Source of the DNA: Streptosporangiaceae bacterium
GTDB taxonomy: Bacteria; Actinomycetota; Actinomycetes; Streptosporangiales; Streptosporangiaceae
Direction of reading: 5' to 3'
DNA: 6,457 nucleotides
Assembly (NCBI GenBank): GCA_030040815.1
Contig: JASHSZ010000662.1
Location: forward strand, 1-6,457
The notes under the pieces: generated by a model
What the model was told of the DNA's origin: nothing
The model's database searches: none
What the model saw: only the letters and a program-made list of their open reading frames with translations
Shown: positions 1 through 4,891 of the stretch, in pieces
How positions within the stretch are numbered: position 1 is the stretch's first letter
Layout of the letters: each line of letters begins with the position of its first letter
Made by a program: the position numbers and the translations under genes

Positions 1-49
1 CCAGCGGCGTGTTCCCGACCAGGTCGATCAGGGACTCGTGGACCTGCAT
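1..49 (-). CDS. cbs: Cystathionine beta-synthase / cysteine synthase, N-terminal 16 residues only (3' part off window)
   Basis: Reading leftwards from an ATG at 49-47, the reverse strand encodes MQVHESLIDLVGNTPL and then leaves the window. The GNTPL block directly after a short acidic/hydrophobic lead is the conserved start of fold-type II PLP enzymes of the cysteine synthase/cystathionine beta-synthase family. The form M-Q-x-H-x-S-L-I-D-L-V-G-N-T-P-L is, from memory, closer to actinobacterial cystathionine beta-synthase (serine + homocysteine to cystathionine) than to CysK. The catalytic lysine, expected some 30-40 residues further on, is not visible, so CysK or CysM cannot be excluded. No strong Shine-Dalgarno precedes the ATG; a weak AAAGG lies about 15 bases upstream. 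The gene lies downstream of fhs on the same strand but is separated from it by a strong hairpin, so it probably has its own promoter. Confidence 0.68.
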   Translation of the reverse strand, partial: MQVHESLIDLVGNTPL

Positions 50-156
50 GGGGATGGCCGCCTTTGCCAGTTGGGACGCCTGTTATCGACGGTATCCCAC
101 CACGGCAGCCCGGCTCGCCGTCTCGACTATCCAGCCCGCGGTGCCGCATCCCAGTG

Positions 157-168
157 GTAAGCGCTTAC
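157..168. promoter_or_regulatory. Perfect 12-bp palindrome, LacI-family operator-like
   Basis: GTAAGCGCTTAC reads identically on both strands. It has the central CG and the AAGCGCTT core typical of operators bound by LacI/GalR-family repressors (and of CcpA cre sites in Firmicutes). Flanking TGG (155-157) and CCA (170-172) extend the symmetry with one base of offset. It lies about 108 bp upstream of the cbs-type start codon and just beyond the fhs hairpin on the minus strand, so it could be an operator of the left-hand gene. No LacI regulator gene is in view. The palindrome is seen directly; its role is inference. Confidence 0.45.
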
Positions 169-178
169 TCCATGATCA

Positions 179-216
179 CGAAGACTTTCCCATGCCCGGA
201 CATGGGAAAGTCTTCG
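179..216 (-). terminator. Transcription terminator hairpin of fhs
   Basis: Bases 179-194 and 201-216 form a perfect 16-bp inverted repeat around a 6-base loop (195-200). It begins 18 bases after the fhs stop codon (235-237) on the minus strand. No run of U follows on either side, so it is an I-shaped actinobacterial-type terminator, or an mRNA-stabilising 3' hairpin. A perfect stem of this length is unlikely by chance and sits where a terminator is expected. Confidence 0.8.
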
Positions 217-234
217 CCTTAACAGGATTCGCGG

Positions 235-1932
235 TCAGCTCAGGCCGACGATCAGCCCGTCCTCATCGAGGTCGATCCGGGCCGCCGCCGGGCTGGTGCC
301 GAGGCCCGGCATCGTCCGGATATCACCGCAGATCGGGTAGACGAACCCGGCGCCGACCGATGCGCGCACCTCCCGGACCGGCAGAGTCCACCCGGTCGGG
401 GCGCCCTTGAGGGTTGGGTCGGAGGAGATGGACAGGTTGGTTTTGGCGATGCAGACCGGCAGGTTGCCAAAGCCGGCCCGCTCGTAGGTGTCGAGCTGCT
501 TGGCCGCGTCCGCGGAGTACTCCACCTGCCCGGCCCCGTAGACCTTCGTCGCGACAGTCTCGATCTTCTCCCGCAGGCTGGCCGAAAGCGGGTAAAGCGG
601 CTGGTAGCGTGACGGCTCGTCAGCTGCCTCGGCCACCGCCTCGGCCAGCTCGACGGCGCCGACGCCGCCGTCAGTAAAGTGCGTGCACACCGCCGACCGG
701 GCGCCCATCTCGGCCACGATGTCCCTGATCGCCTGGTGCTCGCTGGCGTGGTCGGTGGGAAAGGCGTTGACGGCGACCACCGCCGGAACGCCGTGCAGCC
801 GGATGTTCTCGACCTGCTTGCGCAGGTTCGCAGCACCGGCGAGCACGTCATCGGGGTTTTCAGCCAGCAGGTCCTCGGGCAGCGGCCGCCCGGCGACGAT
901 GCGGTACTTGCCGGAGTGCGCCTTCAGCGCGCGCACCGTGGCCACCACGACGGCCGCGTTGGGGATGAGCCCCGAGGTGCGGCACTTAATGTTGAAGAAC
1001 CGCTCGGCGCCCATGTCGGCGCCGAAGCCCGCCTCGGTAATCAGATAATCCCCGCCGTGAATGCCGATGAGGTCGGCGATGACGGACGAGTTGCCGGTCG
1101 CGATGTTGCCGAACGGTCCGGTGTGCACCAGCACCGGCGTGTTCTCCAGCGTCTGCATGAGGTTCGGCTTGATCGCGTCCCGCAACATCACGGCCATCGA
1201 CCCGGCGGCGTGCAGCTGCTCGGCGGTCACCGGGGTGCCGTCCTTGGTGTAGCCGATGACGATCCTGCCGAGCCGAGCCCGCAGGTCGGCCAGCGAGGAG
1301 GTGAGCGCCAGCGTCGCCATGACCTCCGACGCCGCGGTGATGTCGAATCCCGTCTGCCGCGGCACGCCGTCGCCGCGATCGCCGAGCCCGATGATGATGT
1401 TCCGCAGCGCCCGGTCGTTCACGTCCAGCACCCGGCGCCAGGTGATGTTGTGCTGGTCAATGCCGAGCGCGTTGCCCTGGTAGAGGTGATTGTCGATCAT
1501 CGCCGACAGCAGGTTGTGCGCGGCCGTCACGGCGTGCATGTCACCGGTGAGGTGCAGGTTCAGCACCTCCATGGGCACGACCTGGCTGTACCCGCCGCCC
1601 GCCGCCCCGCCCTTGATGCCGAACGTCGGACCCATCGACGGCTGCCTGATGGCCACCGTCGCCTGCTTGCCGATATGGTGCAGGCCCTGCCCGAGCCCGA
1701 CTGTCGTGGTGGTCTTGCCCTCCCCGAGCGGGGTGGGCGTGATCGCGGAGACCACGACGTACTTCGCGACCGGCCGGTCCGCGAGCTCCTCGATCGCGGC
1801 CAGCTTGACCTTCATGACCTGCTCGCCGTACGGCTCGAGCAAGTGGCTGCCGATGCCCATCTCGGCAGCCACGTCGTCGAGCGGCTTGAGCGACGCTGCC
1901 CTGGCTATCTCCAGGTCACTCGGGAATGCCAT
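235..1932 (-). CDS. fhs: Formate-tetrahydrofolate ligase (10-formyl-THF synthetase)
   Basis: This is a complete 565-residue cytoplasmic enzyme that joins formate to tetrahydrofolate with ATP, giving 10-formyl-THF for purine and formyl-methionine synthesis. The length matches the family (about 555-565). Residues 67-76 (TPLGEGKTTT) are the family's P-loop. Residues 96-118, starting RQPSMGPTFG and running through a glycine-rich KGGAAGGG stretch, are the signature after it. NLHLTGDMHA (125-134) and the C-terminal PICGDIRTMPGLG block are also present, with no break or missing motif. The ATG at 1932 is preceded by GGAGGG (1936-1941), 3-4 bases away, and no upstream start fits better. It is transcribed away from the thiolase gene and ends in the strong hairpin at 179-216. 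Fhs is patchily distributed among actinobacteria; others make 10-formyl-THF through FolD alone. It appears to be a single-gene transcript. Confidence 0.97.
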   Translation of the reverse strand: MAFPSDLEIARAASLKPLDDVAAEMGIGSHLLEPYGEQVMKVKLAAIEELADRPVAKYVVVSAITPTPLGEGKTTTTVGLGQGLHHIGKQATVAIRQPSMGPTFGIKGGAAGGGYSQVVPMEVLNLHLTGDMHAVTAAHNLLSAMIDNHLYQGNALGIDQHNITWRRVLDVNDRALRNIIIGLGDRGDGVPRQTGFDITAASEVMATLALTSSLADLRARLGRIVIGYTKDGTPVTAEQLHAAGSMAVMLRDAIKPNLMQTLENTPVLVHTGPFGNIATGNSSVIADLIGIHGGDYLITEAGFGADMGAERFFNIKCRTSGLIPNAAVVVATVRALKAHSGKYRIVAGRPLPEDLLAENPDDVLAGAANLRKQVENIRLHGVPAVVAVNAFPTDHASEHQAIRDIVAEMGARSAVCTHFTDGGVGAVELAEAVAEAADEPSRYQPLYPLSASLREKIETVATKVYGAGQVEYSADAAKQLDTYERAGFGNLPVCIAKTNLSISSDPTLKGAPTGWTLPVREVRASVGAGFVYPICGDIRTMPGLGTSPAAARIDLDEDGLIVGLS

Positions 1933-1979
1933 GGTCCCTCCGGGGGTCGGCCGAGCCCAGCTGACGGTCCCGGCGCGTT

Positions 1980-2030
1980 AGTTTAAGGCTGCTGCACCCG
2001 GTCTTATCTCGACATTGGGCGCGGGCACAA
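1980..2030 (-). promoter_or_regulatory. Candidate fhs promoter elements (tentative)
   Basis: On the minus strand two hexamer arrangements are plausible. One is TTGTGC (2030-2025), a 16-base spacer and GATAAG (2008-2003). The other is a good isolated -10, TAAACT (1985-1980), with no convincing -35. An inverted repeat CATTG/CAATG (2013-2017 and 2028-2032) overlaps the first -35 and could be an operator half-site pair. The choice between these cannot be made from sequence alone. In the rest of the 231-bp divergent spacer (1933-2163) I see no riboswitch-like fold and no coding region. Confidence 0.28.
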
Positions 2031-2152
2031 TGCCTCATTCGGACTCGCTGTTACCGCGGACAAACCTCGTGACGACTGCCGTTCTGGCTGCCGGGAAGCC
2101 ACGGGGGCCTAGCGTTTCATAAGCTGCTAGCCAGTAACAACGGACTTGTCCC

Positions 2153-2158
2153 AGGGAG
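2153..2158 (+). promoter_or_regulatory. Ribosome binding site deciding the thiolase start
   Basis: AGGGAG ends 5 bases before the ATG at 2164. It supports that start over an in-frame TTG at 2146, which would add six residues (MSQGVV) not expected in the family and would place this Shine-Dalgarno inside the coding region. Confidence 0.75.
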
Positions 2159-2163
2159 TTGTC

Positions 2164-3381
2164 ATGCCGGAGGCCGTCGTCGTCGCTACCGCCCGCTCAC
2201 CGATCGGCCGGGCGTTCAAGGGATCGCTCACCACGATCCGCCCTGATGACCTGACCGTGCAGCTGGTCACCGCGGCACTGGCCAAGGTGCCGCAGGTGGA
2301 TCCGGCGCAGATCAGCGACCTGATCCTCGGCTGCGGCCTGCCCGGCGGCGAGCAGGGGTACAACATGGGCCGGGTCGTCGCGGTGATGCTCGGCTATGAC
2401 TTCCTGCCGGGCACGACCATCACCAGGTACTGCTCGTCCTCGCTGCAGAGCACCCGGATGGCGTTCCACGCGATCAGGGCCGGCGAAGGAGATATCTACA
2501 TCTCCGCCGGCGTCGAGTGCGTGAGCCGGTTCGGCAAGGGCAGCAGCGACGGCCAGCCCGATACCAAGAACCCGGTGTTCGCCGGCGCCGAAGTGCGCGC
2601 CGCCGAAATGGCCAAGGGCGGCTTTACGTGGGCTGATCCTCGAGCCGACAGCAGCATCCCGGACATCTACATCGCCATGGGCCAGACCGCGGAGAACGTC
2701 GCCCAGCTGCGCGGGATCAGTCGCGCCGAGCAGGACGAGTTCGGCGTGCGCTCCCAGAACATGGCGGAGAAGGCACTGGCCAATGGCTTCTGGCAGCGCG
2801 ACATCACGCCCATCACGCTGCCGGACAGCACGGTGGTCTCGGCTGACGACGGCCCGCGGCCCGGCACCACGCTGGAGAAGGTGGCACAACTGCAGCCGGT
2901 GTTCCGGCCGGACGGCACCGTGACCGCAGGCAACTGCTGCCCGCTGAACGATGGAGCCGCGGCCGTGATCGTCATGAGTGACACCAAGGCGGCCGAGCTC
3001 GGCATCACCCCGCTCGCCCGCATCGTGTCGACCGGCGTGACGGCGCTCTCGCCGGAGATCATGGGCCTCGGCCCGGTCGAGGCGTCCCGGCAGGCGCTGG
3101 ATCGGGCGGGCATGACCATCGACGACGTCGACCTGGTGGAGATCAACGAGGCATTCGCCGCACAGGTGATCCCGTCCTACTCCGACCTCGGCATCGACAT
3201 CGACAAGCTCAACGTCAACGGCGGAGCGATCGCCGTCGGCCACCCGTTCGGGATGACCGGCGCGCGCATTACCTCGACCCTGCTGAACAGCCTGCAGTTC
3301 CACGACAAGTCCATCGGGCTGGAGACCATGTGCGTGGGCGGCGGCCAGGGCATGGCGATGATCTTCGAGCGTCTCGGCTGA
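2164..3381 (+). CDS. Acetyl-CoA acetyltransferase / 3-ketoacyl-CoA thiolase
   Basis: This 405-residue thiolase catalyses reversible cleavage or condensation of 3-ketoacyl-CoA and acetyl-CoA (beta-oxidation or acetoacetyl-CoA formation) in the cytoplasm. All catalytic elements are present from the ATG at 2164: the nucleophile Cys90 in TRYCSSSLQS, the NEAF motif at 328-331, His360 in GGAIAVGHPFG, and the second catalytic Cys390 in CVGGGQG near the C-terminus. The length fits the degradative/biosynthetic thiolase family. Two local features mark a sub-clade: the usual C-x-S-G-L/M block reads CSSSLQ, and the usual GN-S/A-S-x-x-N-D-G block reads GNCCPLNDG (256-264) with adjacent cysteines. I recall very similar proteins in Streptomyces near a cystathionine beta-synthase gene; this is unverified. 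The gene stands alone, divergent from fhs, and ends before a UUCG hairpin. Chain-length preference cannot be read from the sequence, so no fadA number is assigned. Confidence 0.95.
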   Translation: MPEAVVVATARSPIGRAFKGSLTTIRPDDLTVQLVTAALAKVPQVDPAQISDLILGCGLPGGEQGYNMGRVVAVMLGYDFLPGTTITRYCSSSLQSTRMAFHAIRAGEGDIYISAGVECVSRFGKGSSDGQPDTKNPVFAGAEVRAAEMAKGGFTWADPRADSSIPDIYIAMGQTAENVAQLRGISRAEQDEFGVRSQNMAEKALANGFWQRDITPITLPDSTVVSADDGPRPGTTLEKVAQLQPVFRPDGTVTAGNCCPLNDGAAAVIVMSDTKAAELGITPLARIVSTGVTALSPEIMGLGPVEASRQALDRAGMTIDDVDLVEINEAFAAQVIPSYSDLGIDIDKLNVNGGAIAVGHPFGMTGARITSTLLNSLQFHDKSIGLETMCVGGGQGMAMIFERLG

Positions 3382-3395
3382 CTTAGCCGTCATGA

Positions 3396-3409
3396 GCGTC
3401 TTCGGACGC
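3396..3409 (+). terminator. UUCG-tetraloop hairpin after the thiolase gene
   Basis: GCGTC (3396-3400), TTCG and GACGC (3405-3409) form a 5-bp stem with the exceptionally stable UUCG tetraloop, starting 14 bases after the thiolase stop codon. No U-tract follows. The 5' arm, extended to GAGCGTC (3394-3400), can instead pair with GACGCTC at 3425-3431, a larger alternative hairpin in the same place. It is most likely the transcript end or a 3' stabiliser. Confidence 0.55.
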
Positions 3410-3612
3410 AATTGCATAGCTGATGACGCTCTTGGGCTTGAAGCACGCTATTGCCTTCTTCGCCGGGGTCGACCGGGTGCGGTCAGCTGGGATGAGGGCT
3501 TTGTCCGGATGATGTCCGACGGCCGGCCGGCACGCTACGGAAGATCGGCCCCAGGGGTTGTCACACGGCCGGACGTGGTGCACTCTCGACTGCATAGGAC
3601 GACGCTCACGTC
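3410..3612. other. Spacer without a recognisable gene
   Basis: About 200 bases lie between the thiolase hairpin and the ribosome binding site of the next gene. Open frames cross it on both strands, but none has a sensible start or a product I recognise, and the two strands overlap each other. A TTGTCA (3558-3563) resembles a -35 box, but no good -10 lies 16-18 bases downstream; CACTCT occupies that position. The promoter for the next two genes probably lies here but cannot be pinned down. Confidence 0.4.
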
Positions 3613-3617
3613 GGAGG
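3613..3617 (+). promoter_or_regulatory. Ribosome binding site deciding a TTG start
   Basis: GGAGG lies 6 bases before the TTG at 3624. The nearest in-frame ATG (3648) has a GGAG directly abutting it with no spacer, which is too close to work. An upstream in-frame TTG at 3558 has no comparable site. Confidence 0.65.
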
Positions 3618-3623
3618 TGCGAC

Positions 3624-3857
3624 TTGTCACTGACCCACTCTCCGGAGATGCACCAGAACCTCATAGCCCGGATCCCGGTAGTGACGGGACTCCAACTCCG
3701 AGAGTGGTTCAGCCGGGTTGAATCCGGTCCGGCGTTCCTGCGGCGCGCCGAGCATGCGCAGTGGCTGTCCGACGAGCATGGCCTCTCGTACGGCTACGCG
3801 AGCGCGATCCTGCATGAGTACGAGGTGCGGCGCCGAGCCAGGCTCTACGGCGCTTAG
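3624..3857 (+). CDS. Small DUF4287-like protein
   Basis: The product has 77 residues from the TTG start (69 if the ATG at 3648 is used). The body, from about residue 13 to the end, follows the DUF4287 pattern as I know it: an N-terminal helix ending in a T-G turn (IPVVTGLQ), then a tryptophan-containing helix (REWFSRVES), then HAQWLSDEHGLSYGYASAI, which parallels the family's WLK-x-x-x-GLGHGHA-x-A segment. The tail is basic (EVRRRARLYGA). There is no signal peptide or membrane segment. The molecular function of DUF4287 is unknown to me; members are often small stand-alone proteins or fused to DUF5655. The stop codon is 6 bases before the GTG of the following PPOX gene, and no Shine-Dalgarno is evident for that gene, so the two are probably translationally coupled. 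Confidence 0.7.
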   Translation: MSLTHSPEMHQNLIARIPVVTGLQLREWFSRVESGPAFLRRAEHAQWLSDEHGLSYGYASAILHEYEVRRRARLYGA

Positions 3858-3863
3858 CCCACG

Positions 3864-4274
3864 GTGGACATCGGTCGCGCAGCCGAGTTCATCGCCGGTC
3901 ATCCGCGTGCTGTCCTGGCCACCACCCGAGCCGATGGCCGTCCGCAACTGTCACCAGTAGTGGCGGCGGTGGATGCTGACGGCCGAGTCCTGATCAGCAC
4001 CAGGGAGACCGCGATCAAGGCCAAGAACCTGGCTCGCGATCCCCGGGCGTCGTTGTGTGTGATCAATGACGGCTTCTTCGGCGAGTGGGTACAGGCGGAG
4101 GGAAACGTGGAGCTTGTCTACCTGCCCGAGGCGCTGCCGCTTCTTGAGGACTATTACCGAAGAATCTCCGGCGAGCACCCCGACTGGGAGGACTATCGCG
4201 CGGCCATGAGGCGGGACAAGCGACTAATCGTGCGGATCACGATCGACCGCGCCGGACCCGACGTGAGCGGCTAA
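3864..4274 (+). CDS. PPOX-class (F420- or FMN-dependent) oxidoreductase-fold protein
   Basis: A 136-residue split-barrel protein of the pyridoxamine 5'-phosphate oxidase-like superfamily, closest in layout to the actinobacterial F420-binding PPOX group (Rv1155-like). Visible family features are the opening helix and strand RAVLATTRADGRPQLSPV (15-32), the strand and phosphate-contact segment VLISTRETAIKAKNLARDPR (42-61), the strand after it (ASLCVIND), a Q-A-E-G-N-V-E-L-V turn (77-85), and the closing K-R-L-I-V-R-I-T-I-D-R strand (119-129). The length is typical. The group reduces or protects against small substrates using F420H2 or FMN in the cytoplasm; the cofactor cannot be settled from sequence alone. 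The start is GTG at 3864, 6 bases after the upstream stop and without a clear ribosome binding site, which suggests coupling to the DUF4287-like gene. It ends in the hairpin at 4279-4318. Confidence 0.85.
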   Translation: MDIGRAAEFIAGHPRAVLATTRADGRPQLSPVVAAVDADGRVLISTRETAIKAKNLARDPRASLCVINDGFFGEWVQAEGNVELVYLPEALPLLEDYYRRISGEHPDWEDYRAAMRRDKRLIVRITIDRAGPDVSG

Positions 4275-4278
4275 CACC

Positions 4279-4318
4279 CGGCCGACCGCCAATGCCGGAA
4301 TGTATTGGGCGTCGGCTG
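4279..4318 (+). terminator. Long bulged hairpin after the PPOX gene
   Basis: Starting 5 bases after the TAA stop, GCCGAC (4281-4286) pairs with GTCGGC (4311-4316), extended outward by one G-U and one C-G pair. Inside, GCC (4288-4290) pairs with GGC (4308-4310) and AAT (4291-4293) with ATT (4304-4306), leaving single bulges at 4287 and 4307 and a 10-base loop. There is no U-tract. The remaining 140 bases up to the next hairpin hold no gene I can support. Confidence 0.65.
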
Positions 4319-4460
4319 ACTGCGTGGTCAATGTGGCGCAAATGGACAGAACGATGGTTGTGCGCCAGCCGTGGAACGTGCCGTTACACGGCTGTTACCA
4401 GTTGGGCAAATGACGGTCGAACGCGGCGAATCGGTCCGGTGAATGACCGGCATGGCCGTC

Positions 4461-4487
4461 GGCTGTCTGCGTTACAGCAGGTCAGCC
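4461..4487 (-). terminator. Hairpin directly downstream of the tRNA
   Basis: GGCTG (4461-4465) pairs with CAGCC (4483-4487) and CTGC (4467-4470) with GCAG (4477-4480), around a 6-base loop with a small internal bulge. On the minus strand it begins 2 bases after the tRNA discriminator position. No U-run follows. It could end the tRNA transcript or guide 3' processing. Confidence 0.4.
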
Positions 4488-4488
4488 G

Positions 4489-4562
4489 TACCCCCGGTCG
4501 GAGTCGAACCGACACTGGGGACCCTTTTAGGGGGCCGGCCTCTTCCCTTGGGCTACGGGGGC
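4489..4562 (-). tRNA. tRNA-Leu(UAA)-like gene with short variable loop and C33 (possibly degenerate)
   Basis: The reverse strand folds as a 74-base cloverleaf. The acceptor is GCCCCCG with CGGGGGU (the first pair is G1-U72), then A73; CCA is not encoded. The D-arm is a 3-bp GCC/GGC stem with a leucine/serine-type loop (GG then AAGA). The anticodon stem is GGCCC/GGGTC (four Watson-Crick pairs and one G-U) and the 7-base loop is CCTAAAA, so the anticodon is UAA (reads UUA, Leu). The variable region has 6 bases (CCCAGT). The T-arm GTCGG-TTCGACT-CCGAC is perfect. UAA, A73 and the D-loop suggest leucine, yet bacterial tRNA-Leu normally has a long variable arm. Position 33 is C instead of the near-universal U. 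I recall short-armed UAA tRNAs of this general form in actinobacteria, with U33. It is either a divergent functional tRNA or one decaying in the anticodon arm. Confidence 0.8.
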
Positions 4563-4568
4563 GTTGCG

Positions 4569-4574
4569 ATGATA
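4569..4574 (-). promoter_or_regulatory. Candidate -10 box for the tRNA
   Basis: On the minus strand TATCAT (5 of 6 matches to TATAAT) lies 6 bases before the first tRNA base, so initiation would fall at or next to the mature 5' end. No good -35 is found at 16-18 bases (the best is TGGAAT with an 18-base spacer). The upstream stretch 4575-4728 is more AT-rich than the rest of the window and holds no gene I can support. Confidence 0.3.
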
Positions 4575-4728
4575 CCCCGCGCGTACGTAATGATTCCAGA
4601 CAATGCAATTAGGGACCGTCGCCCTTTAGGAGCCGGCTGCCTGGCTTTCTAATCGGTGCGATAGTTCGCAGCTGAGACACGCAGTAACCCATACGCCATT
4701 CTTATTACCCTACGTAGTCCGCCTGTCA

Positions 4729-4763
4729 GGGCCGGGCTCGGCGGGACCAGCCCGCTCCGGCCC
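4729..4763 (-). terminator. GC-rich hairpin downstream of ppx-udg
   Basis: GGGCCGG (4729-4735) pairs with CCGGCCC (4757-4763), and GGCGGG (4740-4745) with CCCGCT (4751-4756, one G-T). The loop has 5 bases, and four bases (4736-4739) bulge on one side. On the minus strand it lies about 100 bases past the udg stop and before the tRNA. No U-tract is present. It is the best candidate for ending the ppx-udg transcript. Confidence 0.5.
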
Positions 4764-4765
4764 GC

Positions 4766-4891
4766 GCGATTCGGGCAACTGACCGCTGGCGGCGACTGCT
4801 GCGAGTGCCCGGCTAGCCGCGATTCGGGCAGCCGACCGCTGGCGGCGACTGCCGCGAGTGCCCGGCTAGCCGCGAGCGGGCGGCCGACCGC
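4766..4891. repeat. 53-bp tandem repeat, two full copies plus a partial third inside udg
   Basis: Copies at 4766-4818 and 4819-4871 differ at only 3 of 53 positions, all transitions (two in the CAACTGA/CAGCCGA block, one in CTGCTGC/CTGCCGC). A third, partial copy (4872-4891) keeps the same 53-base phase with 3 differences over 20 bases and then diverges within the coding end of udg. Each full copy ends at the 10-bp palindrome CGGCTAGCCG (4810-4819 and 4863-4872), and the second palindrome contains the udg stop codon. Each also holds GCGGC-GACT-GCCGC or its GCTGC variant, able to form a small stem. A period of 53 is not a multiple of three, so coding is unlikely. It may have arisen by tandem duplication of the udg 3' end. 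Confidence 0.92.

Noticed and set aside
9..410. Plus-strand open frame across the cbs start, the spacer and the fhs 3' end
   Set aside because: It crosses the hairpin and runs antisense to two well-supported genes, and its product is low-complexity Arg/Pro/Gly with no family resemblance.
679..1986. Long plus-strand open frame antisense to fhs (435 codons)
   Set aside because: High-GC shadow frame rich in His, Arg and Val; no motif, no ribosome binding site, and fully covered by the clear fhs gene.
1933..2163. Riboswitch (THF, SAM or glycine type) in the fhs-thiolase divergent spacer
   Set aside because: I could not find the conserved cores or nested stems of these classes; only short inverted repeats are present.
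2197..3417. Long minus-strand open frame antisense to the thiolase gene (406 codons)
   Set aside because: Shadow frame with compositionally biased product; the plus strand carries all thiolase catalytic residues.
3383..3664. Minus- and plus-strand frames in the thiolase-DUF4287 spacer as possible genes or a decayed transposase
   Set aside because: No recognisable domain, no credible start on either strand, and no terminal inverted repeats or target duplication.
4443..4652. Open frame on the plus strand containing PPVGVEPTLGTLLGGRPLPLGYGG-like residues
   Set aside because: It is the antisense of the tRNA; the VGVEPT pattern is the usual translation artefact of the reverse-complemented T-arm.
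4766..4891. CRISPR array
   Set aside because: The units abut with no unique spacers, and a third copy runs into coding sequence; it is a tandem duplication.
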